Source: Eupeodes corollae
Lineage: Eukaryota > Arthropoda > Insecta > Diptera > Syrphidae
NCBI RefSeq assembly: GCF_945859685.1
Contig: NC_079147.1
Coordinates: 234,294,765-234,358,764, forward strand
DNA length: 64,000 nt
Reading direction: 5' to 3'
Below, in pieces: positions 11,049 through 20,418 of the stretch; positions within the stretch are counted from its first letter, which is position 1; every line of letters starts with the position of its first letter. Below the pieces are notes generated by a model. That model did not search any database. It worked only from the letters and a program-made list of their open reading frames with translations, and had not been told where the DNA came from. Made by a program: the position numbers and the translations under genes.

Positions 11049-12699
11049 CAGTGGTGAACACGAAAATAGCAGTAGTTTCAAAAAAATAAAGCAATGCATT
11101 ACTTCTCTTAGTTCCGAACTCACTCATTAAAAATGAATGCGGTCAGATTAAGATAAAATATTAAGCAGTAGAAAAAAAGAGAAAACAATAGCAAGCAATT
11201 CATGATCATGCAAAAACAGTTACTTTTGCTTTTGTAGATCTTATTTCAGGTGCACAATAAAATAGCAGTGGTCTGTAAAAATTTTATATTTTTTGTTTTT
11301 ATTTTGAAAAATTCACTCAGAAATCATTTTAAAATAAGTGAGTTATCTTAATTAAATAGTTTTAACCAGGAACTGGCTTTTACACAATCTGTTTTCTTTT
11401 TGAATTCACAATAGTGGGTCGTGGTAAGCATTGCACCGGCGAGCAACGAAACTTAATATACTTTCGCTGCGCAGAGAAGGTAAATCTTATACAGAAATCC
11501 AGCGCATTTGTTCATGCTCCGCCAAAATGATAGCCATTGCTATAAAATTTGTTAAAAAACCTGAAAACAGAGGTGGAATAAGAAAAACAACATGCCAGGA
11601 TGATAGAAGGATTGTGAGATCAGCCAAACTAGATCCAAAAAAGTCAGCTGTACAAATCAGAAAAGAGCTGAATTTGAATGTGAGTGATATGACCGTTAGA
11701 AGAAGGCTTTTGGAAGCAAAATTACCAGCACGTAGCCCAAGAAAAATACCTTTACTTACAAAAATTCACAAAAAAAAACGTCTGGAGTTCGCAAGAAAAT
11801 TTGCTTCCTTTTCTGTGGAAAAATGGCGAAACATTTTATGGACGGACGAGTCCAAAATTGTCCTGTACGGTGGCACTCGTTCCCGGCAGTTTGTTAGACG
11901 TCCTCAGAACACCGAATACCTACCAAAATATACAACGAAAACCGTCAAACACGGTGGTTCATCGCTCATGGTATGGGGATGTTTTTCCTATAACGGTGTT
12001 GGCCCAATACACAAAATCGATGGGATTATGGACCAAAATGTTTATGTTGACATCTTACAAAATATCATGTTACCATACTCAGAAGAAGAAATGCCAGTGA
12101 AATGGGTCTTCCAGCAAGACAATGACCCGAAACACACTAGTCGGAAGGCAAAGGAGTGGTTTCGGGTCAATGGGGTTCATGTTATGGACTGGCCGGCCCA
12201 GTCCCCTGACTTGAATCCCATTGAAAACCTTTGGGGCGACCTTAAAAGAGCTGTGCATAATGCCAATCCAACCAACAACAATCAACTTTGGGCAGCAGTT
12301 AAAAATGCATGGTATAGTATACCAGCGGAGCGTTGCAAGCGTTTGGTAGATTCTATGCCACGGCGGCGGTGTCAGGCTGTTATTAAAAATCGGGGAAATT
12401 CAACAAAGTACTGAAGCAGAATCCTTTTTTTATTATTATTTCAATTGTTTAATATCACATAACAGTGATATAAGCTTAATTGAGACTATCACTGCTATTT
12501 CAATGTTACCTTTGAAAATTTAATTTACATTTTTTTTTAGTTAACAAAAACGCTGAAATTAAAAAAAGTTCTTTATTATTTACCTTATTAAAATACCTTT
12601 CTGTAGAACAGTTTAAATTTTAAAATAAATTAAAGTTTTAATTTTCGTTTCGATATTTCTTTTATTTTTTACCTACTGCTATTTTCGTGTTCACCACTG
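11049..12699 (+). mobile_element. Tc1-like DNA transposon with complete ends
   Basis: A 1651-bp element with perfect 27-bp terminal inverted repeats (11049-11075 and 12673-12699, beginning CAGTGGTGAACACGAAAATA) and a TA target duplication at 11047-11048 and 12700-12701. An inner copy of the AAATAGCAGTG core lies at about 11259-11270 on the left, and its inverse lies at about 12491-12501 on the right. Each end is therefore an inverted repeat of roughly 215-225 bp with a direct repeat inside, the IR/DR layout known from Sleeping Beauty and Bari-type elements. It carries one transposase gene and is inserted in LINE A. Confidence 0.92.
11414..12414 (+). pseudogene. Tc1-family DD34E transposase (near-intact, start and one frame lost)
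   Basis: Cut-and-paste transposase that would bind the element ends and move it into TA sites. An N-terminal helix-turn-helix region (REGKSYTEIQRICSCSAKM, then MTVRRRLLEAKLPARSPRK) is followed by the DDE nuclease. First Asp is in LWTDESK, second in FQQDNDPKH, Glu in SPDLNPIENLW; 34 residues separate the second Asp from the Glu. The open frame runs from 11431 to 12414, but the natural N-terminus seems to begin at 11414 in another frame (GRGKHCTGEQRN), where GTG stands in place of ATG. A one-base indel lies between about 11446 and 11466. It is therefore probably inactive as it stands, although the catalytic domain is uninterrupted. Confidence 0.88.
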
Positions 12700-12890
12700 T
12701 ATATGGCGAGGCCATGGTGGGAAAAGAATAAAGGCACCAAGCTATACCCATGAATAAAAAATTCAGCAGGATCGGAATCCTCACCTACTTGCGTTTTACT
12801 TAGTGCCAAAACAGCTGGCCTGTATGAAACAGTATGGTGGTATGCCAACAAAAAATTTTCAACAATCTACTCTGAATTGTAAGGATGAAT
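12700..12890 (-). pseudogene. LINE A endonuclease N-terminal piece, cut off by the Tc1 insertion
   Basis: A minus-strand frame reads AYHHTVSYRPAVLALSKTQVG, then DSDPAEFFIHGYSLVPLF and HGLAIY. This fits the start of a LINE endonuclease (xLxETxL...GYxLxRxDR). It is the upstream part of the same ORF2 that continues below 11047 with IRNDVAYQLLPQHG. The Tc1 element sits exactly between the two. Confidence 0.7.
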
Positions 12891-13030
12891 AATATGATCT
12901 GATTTTTGTAATTGGGAGAGTAGGAAGTGTTCCGAAAAAGAAAGACTACCAATTATGATTTTAGGGTACGTTTTCAATAAACATTTAATGGTTTTCATGC
13001 TTAGGCTTTCCTTAAAAAAAAAAGTCATAA

Positions 13031-13236
13031 AACAATGAACAAATGATGAGCAATTTCTAAAATAATGAACATTTTTATGTTTTCCAACACACAGTAATTC
13101 ATAATGAATATTTTCTTCAAATAATGAACTGTTCATTATAATAATGAACAGATTGTCACCGCAACTATATGTTGCCCCTTATTTTATTCTACTTTAATAT
13201 GATATTAAAAGAGATAAAGAGTGTATACATATTACA
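13031..13236 (-). repeat. Probable 3' LTR edge of the gypsy-like element
   Basis: On the minus strand a purine tract (13237-13249, ending GGAGGGGGCAA) is followed directly by TGTAATATGTAT, the expected order of polypurine tract and LTR start. Downstream, the stretch holds four AATGAAC words and one inverse copy between 13034 and 13149. I found no matching second LTR upstream of the gag region, so the LTR call rests on position and the TG start. Confidence 0.45.
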
Positions 13237-13936
13237 TTGCCCCCTCCTTAGGATTGATCGTCCCGAACAAATCCATCCTTCTCATCACCAATGTAGCGAT
13301 GTAGTCGGTCGCGATGTACAACTTTAGGTTTTCCGGAACACCGAATCTGCTCACCCAGTTGAAGACAATTTTGTCTGCGACTGTTTTGACTTCTTGGTTT
13401 GAAGCGTACGCTTCAGGCCACTTGCTAAAGTAATCCATGACGACTTGAATGTAACGATTTCCATTATTTGTTTCCGGAAACGGACCGGCCACGTCTACTG
13501 CAATCCTTTCGAAGGGTGCTCCGACATTATACTGCTGCATTTGGCTGTGGTTCTTTTTGTTCGGGCCTTTGGTGGCAGCACAGGTATCGCATTTTCGGCG
13601 CCACTTCTCGACATCTTCCCTTGCATGTAGCCAGTAAAATCGTTGTCGAACCTTTTCCACCGTCTTGTTCACTCCTAGATGGCCTCCCGAAATTCCACGG
13701 TGCATCTCTCGCAGAACGTCCATAACCTTCGATCTCGGTAAGACTAGCTGCATTACATAAGACTTTCCATCTGCTGATTCCCATTTACGTCGAAGGGCAC
13801 CCTTTTGGACATGAAACGAGTCCCACTGTGCCCAATAGGCCTTCAGATTCGGACTTCTATCGGAGATATCAGTCCATTCTGGTTTTTCCTGGTTCGTTGG
13901 ACAGTAACCACCTCTTTTTCTTCTTGTCGTCTGCAA
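13232..13936 (-). pseudogene. Gypsy integrase with the catalytic core deleted
   Basis: Integrase would insert the cDNA copy. An HHCC zinc-binding motif is visible (HRGISGGHLGVNKTV, then KWRRKCDTC), then the start of the catalytic core with its first Asp (IAVDVAGPF) and YFSKWPEAYA. After RFGVPENL the text jumps to a short tail. The second Asp and the Glu of the DDE triad are absent, and a frame next to the tail reads GFVRDDQS followed by a stop, which looks like the natural C-terminus of pol. I infer an internal deletion near 13310-13340. Confidence 0.8.
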
Positions 13937-14595
13937 TGCTTACAGTCTTGCTTGCATGGTCTCCGAGACAGTGCATCTGCATTTGAGTGAAGCTTCCCCT
14001 TCCAATGTTGAATTTCATAATCGTACGTCTGGAGCCTCTCAATCCACCTTGCCACTTGACCCTCTAGATTCTTGAAATTCAAAAGCCAGTTCAGGGCTCA
14101 ATGGTCAGTTTGGAGAAGAAACTTCTGTCCATAGAGATACTTATGGAAGTGCTTTGTTGCCAAAATCAGTGCAAGAAGTTCTCTTCTGGTCACACAATAG
14201 TTTCTTTCCGACTTCGAGAGTACCTTGCTGTAATAGGCAATCACCTTTTCTTCTCTATTATACACCGGCGAAAGTACAGCACCTATCCCGACATTGCTGG
14301 CATCAGTATCAATTATGAACGGTTTTCCTGGAGTTGGGTAGGTCAGCACTGGTGCATTACACGAGCGTTGCTTGAGCTCTTGAAAGCTGCGCTCGCACTC
14401 ACCTGACCATTTAAACTGTAGACTCTTGGCGATTCGAGCAAAGTCCTTCACAAAGCGCCTATAGTAGGTGGCTAGACCCAGAAAGCTTCGGAGTTGGTGT
14501 TTGTCTTGTGGTGTTGGCCAATTCTTCACGGTGTCAACCTTATCAGGATCCGTTTTTACTCCTTGGGATGAGATGATATGTCCCAGATATTTCAT
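13843..14595 (-). pseudogene. Gypsy RNase H domain
   Basis: RNase H, which would degrade the RNA strand of the hybrid. The connection region reads GHIISSQGVKTDPDKV and FLGLATYYRRFVKDF. The RNase H domain follows with Asp in IDTDASNVGIGAVL, Glu in TRRELLALI, and QTDH. A stop directly after TDH (near 14098) separates it from the continuation LNFKNLEGQVARWIERLQTYDYEIQHWKGKLHSNADALSRRP, which is the usual end of the domain. Confidence 0.85.
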
Positions 14596-14632
14596 TTCGG
14601 TTTTGAAGAGTGAACACTTTTCTGGGGGCTTC

Positions 14633-15592
14633 TCAAAGTCTTTGAAACTCGGCTCTTAGATTTGTACAATGTTCGTCAAATGTTTTCCCGTATACTATGA
14701 CATCATCCAAATAGATCAGGCAAGATTTCCATGTGAGTGCTTGTAGGACGCATTCCATTAGGCGCTCAAAAGTCGCTTTAGCATTGCAAAGTCCAAAAGG
14801 CATCACTTTGAACTGCCACAATCCGTTTCCTGTTGAGAATGCTGTGTTTTCTTTGTCCTCAGGATGGATTTCGACTTGCCAGAAAGCACTTTTCAAGTCC
14901 AAAGTTGAGAACCATTGTGCTCCTTTCTTTGCGTCCAGAGTATCACTGATCCTAGGCAGAGGGTAGCTATCCTTCTTGGTCACATTATTCAACCTTCGAT
15001 AGTCCACGCAAAAGCGGGTTGATCCGTCTTTCTTCTTTACCAGGACTACTAGAGACGTCCAAGGACTTTTAGAGTTTTCGATTAGCTCTTCTTCATTCAT
15101 GGTGGTTATCAGTTCTTCAACTTCACCTTGTTTGGCTAATGGAAAGCGTCTTGCAGGTTGACGAATCGGCCTTGCATCCCCGGTATTGATTCGATGTTGC
15201 ACCAGTTGCGTTCTGCCATATTTCCCTTTCAATGATGAAAAGATGTCTGCAAATTCTTCGGGGAGACCTTCTGCAGTTCTTCGTTGTTGGTGGCCAAGAT
15301 TAGATGACTTGAGAATGTTCGTCTTTATGGAGAGCTGCTCTTCGGACTTCAAGGATTGCCCTGATTCTTCTTCGTTGGTCCTTGTTATCGCTGATACAGA
15401 TTCGCATTGTCCGACAATCTCACCTTTTCTAAGCTTAACTTCATATGGCTTTGTGTTCAGTATTCGTACCGGAACCATGTTCTTTAAAGGTCTCACAAGA
15501 GTCTTCCCAATGGTGACGTTTTGGGAAGACTTTACAGATGCTGGTTCGACCATGTGGTATCGATGGCTGCCAGGCTTACCCTTCAATTTCAT
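14633..15592 (-). pseudogene. Gypsy reverse transcriptase
   Basis: Reverse transcriptase of the Ty3/gypsy pol protein. Visible motifs are PIRQPARRFPLAKQGEVEEL (start of the domain), FCVDYRRLNNVTKKDSYPLP, FSTLDLKSAFWQVEI (first catalytic Asp), MPFGLCNAKATFERLM and YLDDVIVYGKT (catalytic DD pair). The catalytic residues are intact. A frame change near 14600-14635 separates it from the connection and RNase H region. The N-terminal part contains the spacer between protease and reverse transcriptase. Confidence 0.9.
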
Positions 15593-15706
15593 CTACACGA
15601 ATACTTCTGAAGAAGCAAGCAAAGTGAAATCTTCTTTGATTACAATTTTCACAGATAACAAGGTCTCATACCAGTTAGTGCCATAGATCATCGGAATCTC
15701 CATGTT

Positions 15707-16378
15707 TCAATATTTCAGGACTTGGTTCCCGATGTCCAATATCACCCCGTGATCTTTCATGAAATCGACGCCGACAATACACTCGTTGCATATATCTGCT
15801 ACCAGGAACTGGTGAGTGAATTCCAACTCTGCCATCCGGATCTTAAGACGTACCTCACCATAAACTTTTGCGGCCTCTCCAGTTCCAGTCCTTAGACGAT
15901 AGCTGTTGGTGTTGTGGAGCCATGCCTTCTTAACGAGGTCTTGCCGTATGATTGACGCCGTGGCACCGGTGTCAATGGTAGCTACGTTGTTTCTGTTGCT
16001 TTGACCGGTTGAATTACTTCTATTTCCACAGTATTGGCACGCGGTTCCTCTTCGCGGTAATCTGCACTGTCGCTGTAAATGCCCAGTCTTATTGCAGTTC
16101 CAGCATCGTGCTGGTCCGTCTCGCTGAATCCTTTGCACAGTAGCCTTCTGACAAGAACGTTCTTGGACTCCTATTTCTCTTACGCGATGCACGTTTTGGA
16201 AAGCTTGTTCTGAAGCTTCCATCGTTAGAGCGAAAGGCAATGCTTCTGGTAGTGTTCGCTTTCCGGAAGTGCAGATAGCCCTTTGGAGGTGTATATCGCC
16301 CACAGCTCTTACAAAGGCTTCAACAGCAAGTTGATTTATTATCTCGTTACCATCTGTTGGATATGCCAGGTGAACCAA
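15707..16378 (-). pseudogene. Gypsy gag C-terminus (zinc knuckle) and protease
   Basis: The gag nucleocapsid part has a CCHC knuckle CWNCNKTGHLQRQC (about 16070-16115) and a second, partial one, CQYC. The aspartic protease follows, with the catalytic DTGATAS near 15960, VGVDFMKDHGVILDI as the ILG-type second half, and a frame end at QVLKY. The gag N-terminal capsid region is truncated; only LTMEASEQAFQNV and related text is left. The protease and reverse transcriptase frames do not join. Confidence 0.85.
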
Positions 16379-16439
16379 TCGCTCGATATCTACCTGAAGC
16401 TGCTGCAGAGTTTTACCTCTTTTCTGTGTTCTATTGTTA

Positions 16440-16860
16440 AGCTGAACTGAATGAGATGCTTAGATTAAGCTTTTCTGAGTACACACCACTACCAACTCAT
16501 TGTATTGGATCCATCAGTATAAAAATTAATTGTTTTGTCGTCATCCAGGAGTTTTTTTGTCTTCCCATTCATCTCTGGATGGAATGGATACCTGGTAGTT
16601 TTTTCCAAATAGGGGTTTAGGAATAGTGTAGTCTATGTACTTTGGTATAGAACTAAAGAGGTTCAAAATGATGGAGTGTCCCACATTGTTGTTGGTGGTG
16701 TTGAGATAAGGCGTTGAGTCTTGTAGCTGTACACCGAATTTTTCATAAAGGCTTAGGTCTTAAGTATCTTAAAGTTCAGTAAACACAAGAACTCAAGACG
16801 CAACAGCTGCAACAAAGCCCTCTCAGGCCCCAACGTGGTGGTTATGTTGGACCTTACTTA
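16440..16860 (-). pseudogene. LINE RNase H fragment related to family B
   Basis: A minus-strand text with stops reads INFYTDGS near 16500-16530 and, upstream, IPKYIDYTIPKPLFGKNYQVSIPS. It parallels the family B text SIHFYTDGSK, but the sequence is diverged, so it is a relative and not a direct copy. It is truncated right after the first RNase H Asp. Confidence 0.55.
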
Positions 16861-16984
16861 TGGAATGGATTTCACTTCCAAGCTATGACCATGATATCTC
16901 TATATGGACTAAATTTATTTTTCAAAAGACATTACTATGTGCAACAGAATTAATTAAACAAAAATTTTGCAAGAAAAGCTTCTT

Positions 16985-17150
16985 GACAGCGTTATTCCTC
17001 GAAGAGGTGAACAATGTTGGCATATGTCAAGGCCCCACAATCGACTAAAGTCCTTAACAGAAAAAGTTACCGCGGACATACAGCAGCAAATGTGTGAATT
17101 GGTCACGGAAATTTTCATGAAAAGGAAACGTTGCTGAAACCAAAGCCGTA
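16985..17150 (+). pseudogene. Mariner-like transposase C-terminal fragment
   Basis: A plus-strand frame reads KSLTEKVTADIQQQMCELVTEIFMKRKRC and then stops. It resembles the C-terminal tail of mariner-type transposases (KSLTELKxxIRxxIADIQPQMCExVxENFxKR). No catalytic region is present. It is short and therefore tentative. Confidence 0.45.
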
Positions 17151-17235
17151 GCGGCCGATACTGAACTTTTGATACCTCTTAAAAAACACTCGTTTTTATC
17201 AAACATTTCAAAATGAATTGCCTCATTGGAAAACC

Positions 17236-19660
17236 TTAGGTTAGGTTAGGTTATAGTGGCTGTCCAAGATGGAAACGGACGCACTTAGGCCAGTTTAATG
17301 GCCTATTGTGATACCACATGAATCTTGAGGCTTCCTCCTAAGCTCAATGGAACCAGTTAGAGTCCCTTACGAAACGTGAGAGGCTGATTATACCGATATG
17401 ATTTAGATCGTTTAGATAGTTAAAGAAGAACTCTCCTAGGTAATTCTTGCGTTTTCGAGCCAAAGCAGTTCATGTGCAGAGAAGATGAAGAACCGTTTCT
17501 TCCTCTTCCTCGTCCAAACAGCTTCTGCAAGAGTCATTTGAGAATACGCCTAGTCTCGTGGCGTGCTTTCCTATTAGACAGTGTCCGGTTATGACACCTA
17601 TTATCGAGCTTATATGCGATCTGCTTAGAGAGAGCAAGCACCTTGAACGTTTTAAATCCAGTGTTGGCCAGATGTTTTTTGTGGCTTGACACGTGGTGAT
17701 GTTGGTCCACCTGGTGCCTGCCCTCCTCACAGCGTCTTGCATAAGCAGGAGTTTACAAGTGTTGATTGGTATCCCAGTACTTGCCAAAAATGGTAGGATG
17801 GGCTGTACTGTACCGTTCCTGGTGAGTTCATCTTCCTTACAGTTACCTGGAATGTCTCTATGGCCCGGCACCCAGCAAAGGTGAATATTAAATTGTTGCG
17901 CCATCTCCATTAGAGATGATCGACAGTTATGGACTGTTATAGAGTTTGTAGAGACAGAGTCCAGAGATTTGGTAGCGGCCTGGCTATCAGAGAAAATACG
18001 GGTATCAGATGTTGATATCACATTTTCTTTGAGCCAAGACAAGACTTCCTTAATCGCCAAAAGTTCCGCCTGGAACACGCTACAATCATTGGGAAGGCGA
18101 AATGAGAGACTTGATTTCAGTCGTTCAGAGTACACACCTCCACCAACCCCTTCTTTGGTTTTTGAGCCATCTGTGTAAAAATGGATTGACTCATCCTCCA
18201 AGAATGTCCTATCCTCCCAAAAAGATCTGGTAGGTATAGAAATCTGGAAATTCCTGTCGAATTGATTCTAAGTACCTTAGAATTACGGAGTGGCCAATGT
18301 TGTTGTTAGTCCACTGCGACGAAGCATTGAGGCGAATAGCCGAGCTTGCAGCTATTTGTTTGCTAAATATGTCAAGAGGTGTAAGGTAGAGCAAGGTGTC
18401 CAGTGCCGCAGACGGGGTCGTGCGAAGCGATCCGCTTATACATAGACAGGCTGAACGTTGGACTTTATTTAACTTATCCCTGTTTATACCTTTCTCTAAA
18501 GCAGTCCACCATACTGGAACACCGTACGTTAAAATCGGTCTGATTACCGATGTATATAGCCAATGCGTGATTCTGGGATGTAAACCCCATTTATTACCAA
18601 TAGCTTTTTTGCAAGAAAAGAGAGCTACAGTAGCTTTTTTGACTCTTTCCTGTACGTTGCGTTTCCAATTTAGTTTTTTGTCTAAGACAAGACCCAGGTA
18701 TTTAGCCTCGTATGAGAATTTTAATTGAATTCCTTTAATATAGGGAGGGTTGACAAATGGAATTTTTTATCTCCTCGAAAATGAGACCAGATCGGTTTTG
18801 TGTGGGTTAACACCCAGTCCACACCGATCAGCCCAAAGTATTAGTCTGTCCAAGGCATTTTGTAAGAGTTCATTTAGGATGTTAAGATGCTTTCCTGAAA
18901 CTACTATAGCAACGTCGTCCGCATAGGCTATCACTCTGAAACCCTCCGCATCCAGACTAGTAAGGATTTTATTCACCACTAGGTTCCAGAGGAGAGGAGA
19001 TAGAACACCACCTTGCGGTGTCCTTCTTCTAACGAATCGTCTGCTAGAAGAGTTGCCCAGTTTTGAGTTAATTATTCTGCTAGTAAGCATTAAATGAATT
19101 AACTCCCAAAGCGAACTCTCTACATTTAGAGATATTAGTGCAGATGTGATTGCAGATGTGTCCACGTTGTTAAAGGCACCTTCGATGTCAAGGAAAGCAA
19201 CCAAAGTGAACTCTTTATGATGGAGGGAATATTCGATGGTGCGTACTAAAGTGTGTAACGCTGTTTCCACCGATTTACCTTTACAGTAGACATGTTGAGA
19301 CGAGGACAGAAGCCTTGTGTCGATACGTGCCCTTAAATGGATATCAATCAATCTTTCCAGGGTCTTAAGAAGGAATAAGTTAGACTTATAGGTCGTAGAT
19401 CTTTAGGATTGACTTGGGAGCATTTACCTGCTTTAGGTATAAAAACAACTTTAACTTCTCTCCATGCCGAGGGAACATGGACCAGGTAAAGACAGCTGGT
19501 AAAAATTGCCTCAAGGATTGGTGCAATTATATCAGAAGCCTTTTGTAATTCGACTGGTATTATACCATCTGGTCCTGCAGCTTTAAATGGTTTGAAGCTG
19601 TTGAGAGCCCATTGAAGCTTATCCTTTGTGATTAGACCTTGTGGATATGTAAAACCTTAC
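17236..19660 (-). mobile_element. LINE family B (I/R1/LOA-group, with RNase H), copy 1
   Basis: A minus-strand LINE, 5' truncated near 19660, that ends at 17236-17253 in a TTAGG-type tail (read on the plus strand as repeated TTAGG followed by TTATAG). It carries a reverse transcriptase and an RNase H domain. A second copy at 26925-29140 has the same 3' end, which fixes the 3' boundary. Confidence 0.85.
17470..19650 (-). pseudogene. LINE B ORF2: reverse transcriptase plus RNase H
   Basis: Reverse transcriptase from about 19650: KAAGPDGIIPVELQKAS, KVVFIPKAGKCSQVNPKDLRPISL, then LVAFLDIEGAFNNVDTSAI (first Asp, near 19190), RTPQGGVLSPLLWNLVVNKIL and the catalytic AYADDVAIVVS (near 18920). RNase H starts near 18190 with FYTDGSK, Glu in QAELLAIKEVL, SDSQAA and WVPGHRDIPGNCKEDELTR. 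A Cys-rich CRSCLDEEEEETVLHLLC block near 17480-17530 closes the protein. Frameshifts near 18750, 18200 and 19370 break it. Confidence 0.88.
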
Positions 19661-19955
19661 TTTGAATGTTTTAAAAATTATTCATTTTCAAAAATATTGC
19701 TTCTTATCAAAATAATTTGGGTGATTTACCAGTTTCACTTTTCTTTTGATGTGGTCTTAAAAAATAAAACAAAATTTCTTAAATAATGATTTTTCTTTTA
19801 AATTTATTTGTGAACAAAAAATTAAATAAAATTCGACAGATATATTTTTATAATATTACATATATAGTTCTTATTTGCTATGAAAGAAAATTCTTATTAA
19901 TAAAATGTAAATCATAAAGTTTTCGAAAATGCTGAAGAACAAAAGGACAAACATA

Positions 19956-19961
19956 TTTATT
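19956..19961 (-). promoter_or_regulatory. betaTub60D: Candidate polyadenylation signal of betaTub60D
   Basis: The first AATAAA on the minus strand after the stop codon lies here, 458 nt downstream; another is at 19803-19808. The flank 19661-20418 has no coding text and is AT-rich, as expected for a 3' UTR. Which signal is used cannot be told from sequence. Confidence 0.35.
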
Positions 19962-20418
19962 TAGTATAAAAAATGAATTTTTAAACAAAGAAAACCTCTT
20001 TGGGGTGAAACTGACTAAAAAATAAGCACAAAGATAAAAATGAGGAAAACGAACAAAAATGACATTTAAAAGATTTTTTATAAATATTTAAGAAAATTAG
20101 AGAAAGCTATCAAACTTAAACTATGTACTTTCATATAGGAATTTTAATTTCTCATCCTTAAACAGCTAAAATTAATGATTGGCGATTTGATGTGTCATGA
20201 ATACAAAAATTTATAGATGTGAATACGAATACAGATAGAGCTAGAGAGTCACTATATTTTAAAAGATGATAATGTAATTATTTTTTTGAAGTAAAATGTA
20301 GTAGAAAATATATGATTTAAGGCAGAGTTGAGTTAAACGTTCTTTTTTATGGAACTTTGGAACTTTTTACGCTTTCAATGGTTTTTTTTAGGAAGGAAGG
20401 AAGGAGATTCTCATTCCG

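Larger units (their letters stand above)
8200..12890 (-). mobile_element. LINE family A (CR1/jockey-like), copy 1, with nested SINE and Tc1 insertions
   Basis: A minus-strand LINE ORF2 running from about 12890 down to 8200. It is interrupted by a plus-strand SINE (10655-10976) and a plus-strand Tc1-like element (11049-12699). Removing the Tc1 element and one TA copy reconnects the endonuclease text GLAIY with IRNDVAYQLLP in one frame, which shows that the Tc1 element jumped into this LINE. The LINE lacks ORF1 and starts within the endonuclease, as expected for a 5'-truncated copy. A second copy lies at 24190-25535. Confidence 0.8.
13232..16440 (-). mobile_element. Ty3/gypsy LTR retrotransposon, decayed
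   Basis: A minus-strand element with the order gag zinc knuckle, protease, reverse transcriptase, RNase H, integrase, which is the Ty3/gypsy order. The 5' LTR and the first part of gag are missing; at 16440 the sequence changes to a LINE RNase H fragment. Frameshifts and stops split the polyprotein, and the middle of the integrase is deleted. Confidence 0.85.

Noticed and set aside
16440..17235. A 5' LTR for the gypsy element
   Set aside because: No sequence here matches the presumed 3' LTR start (TGTAATATGTAT); the stretch holds LINE and mariner fragments instead.
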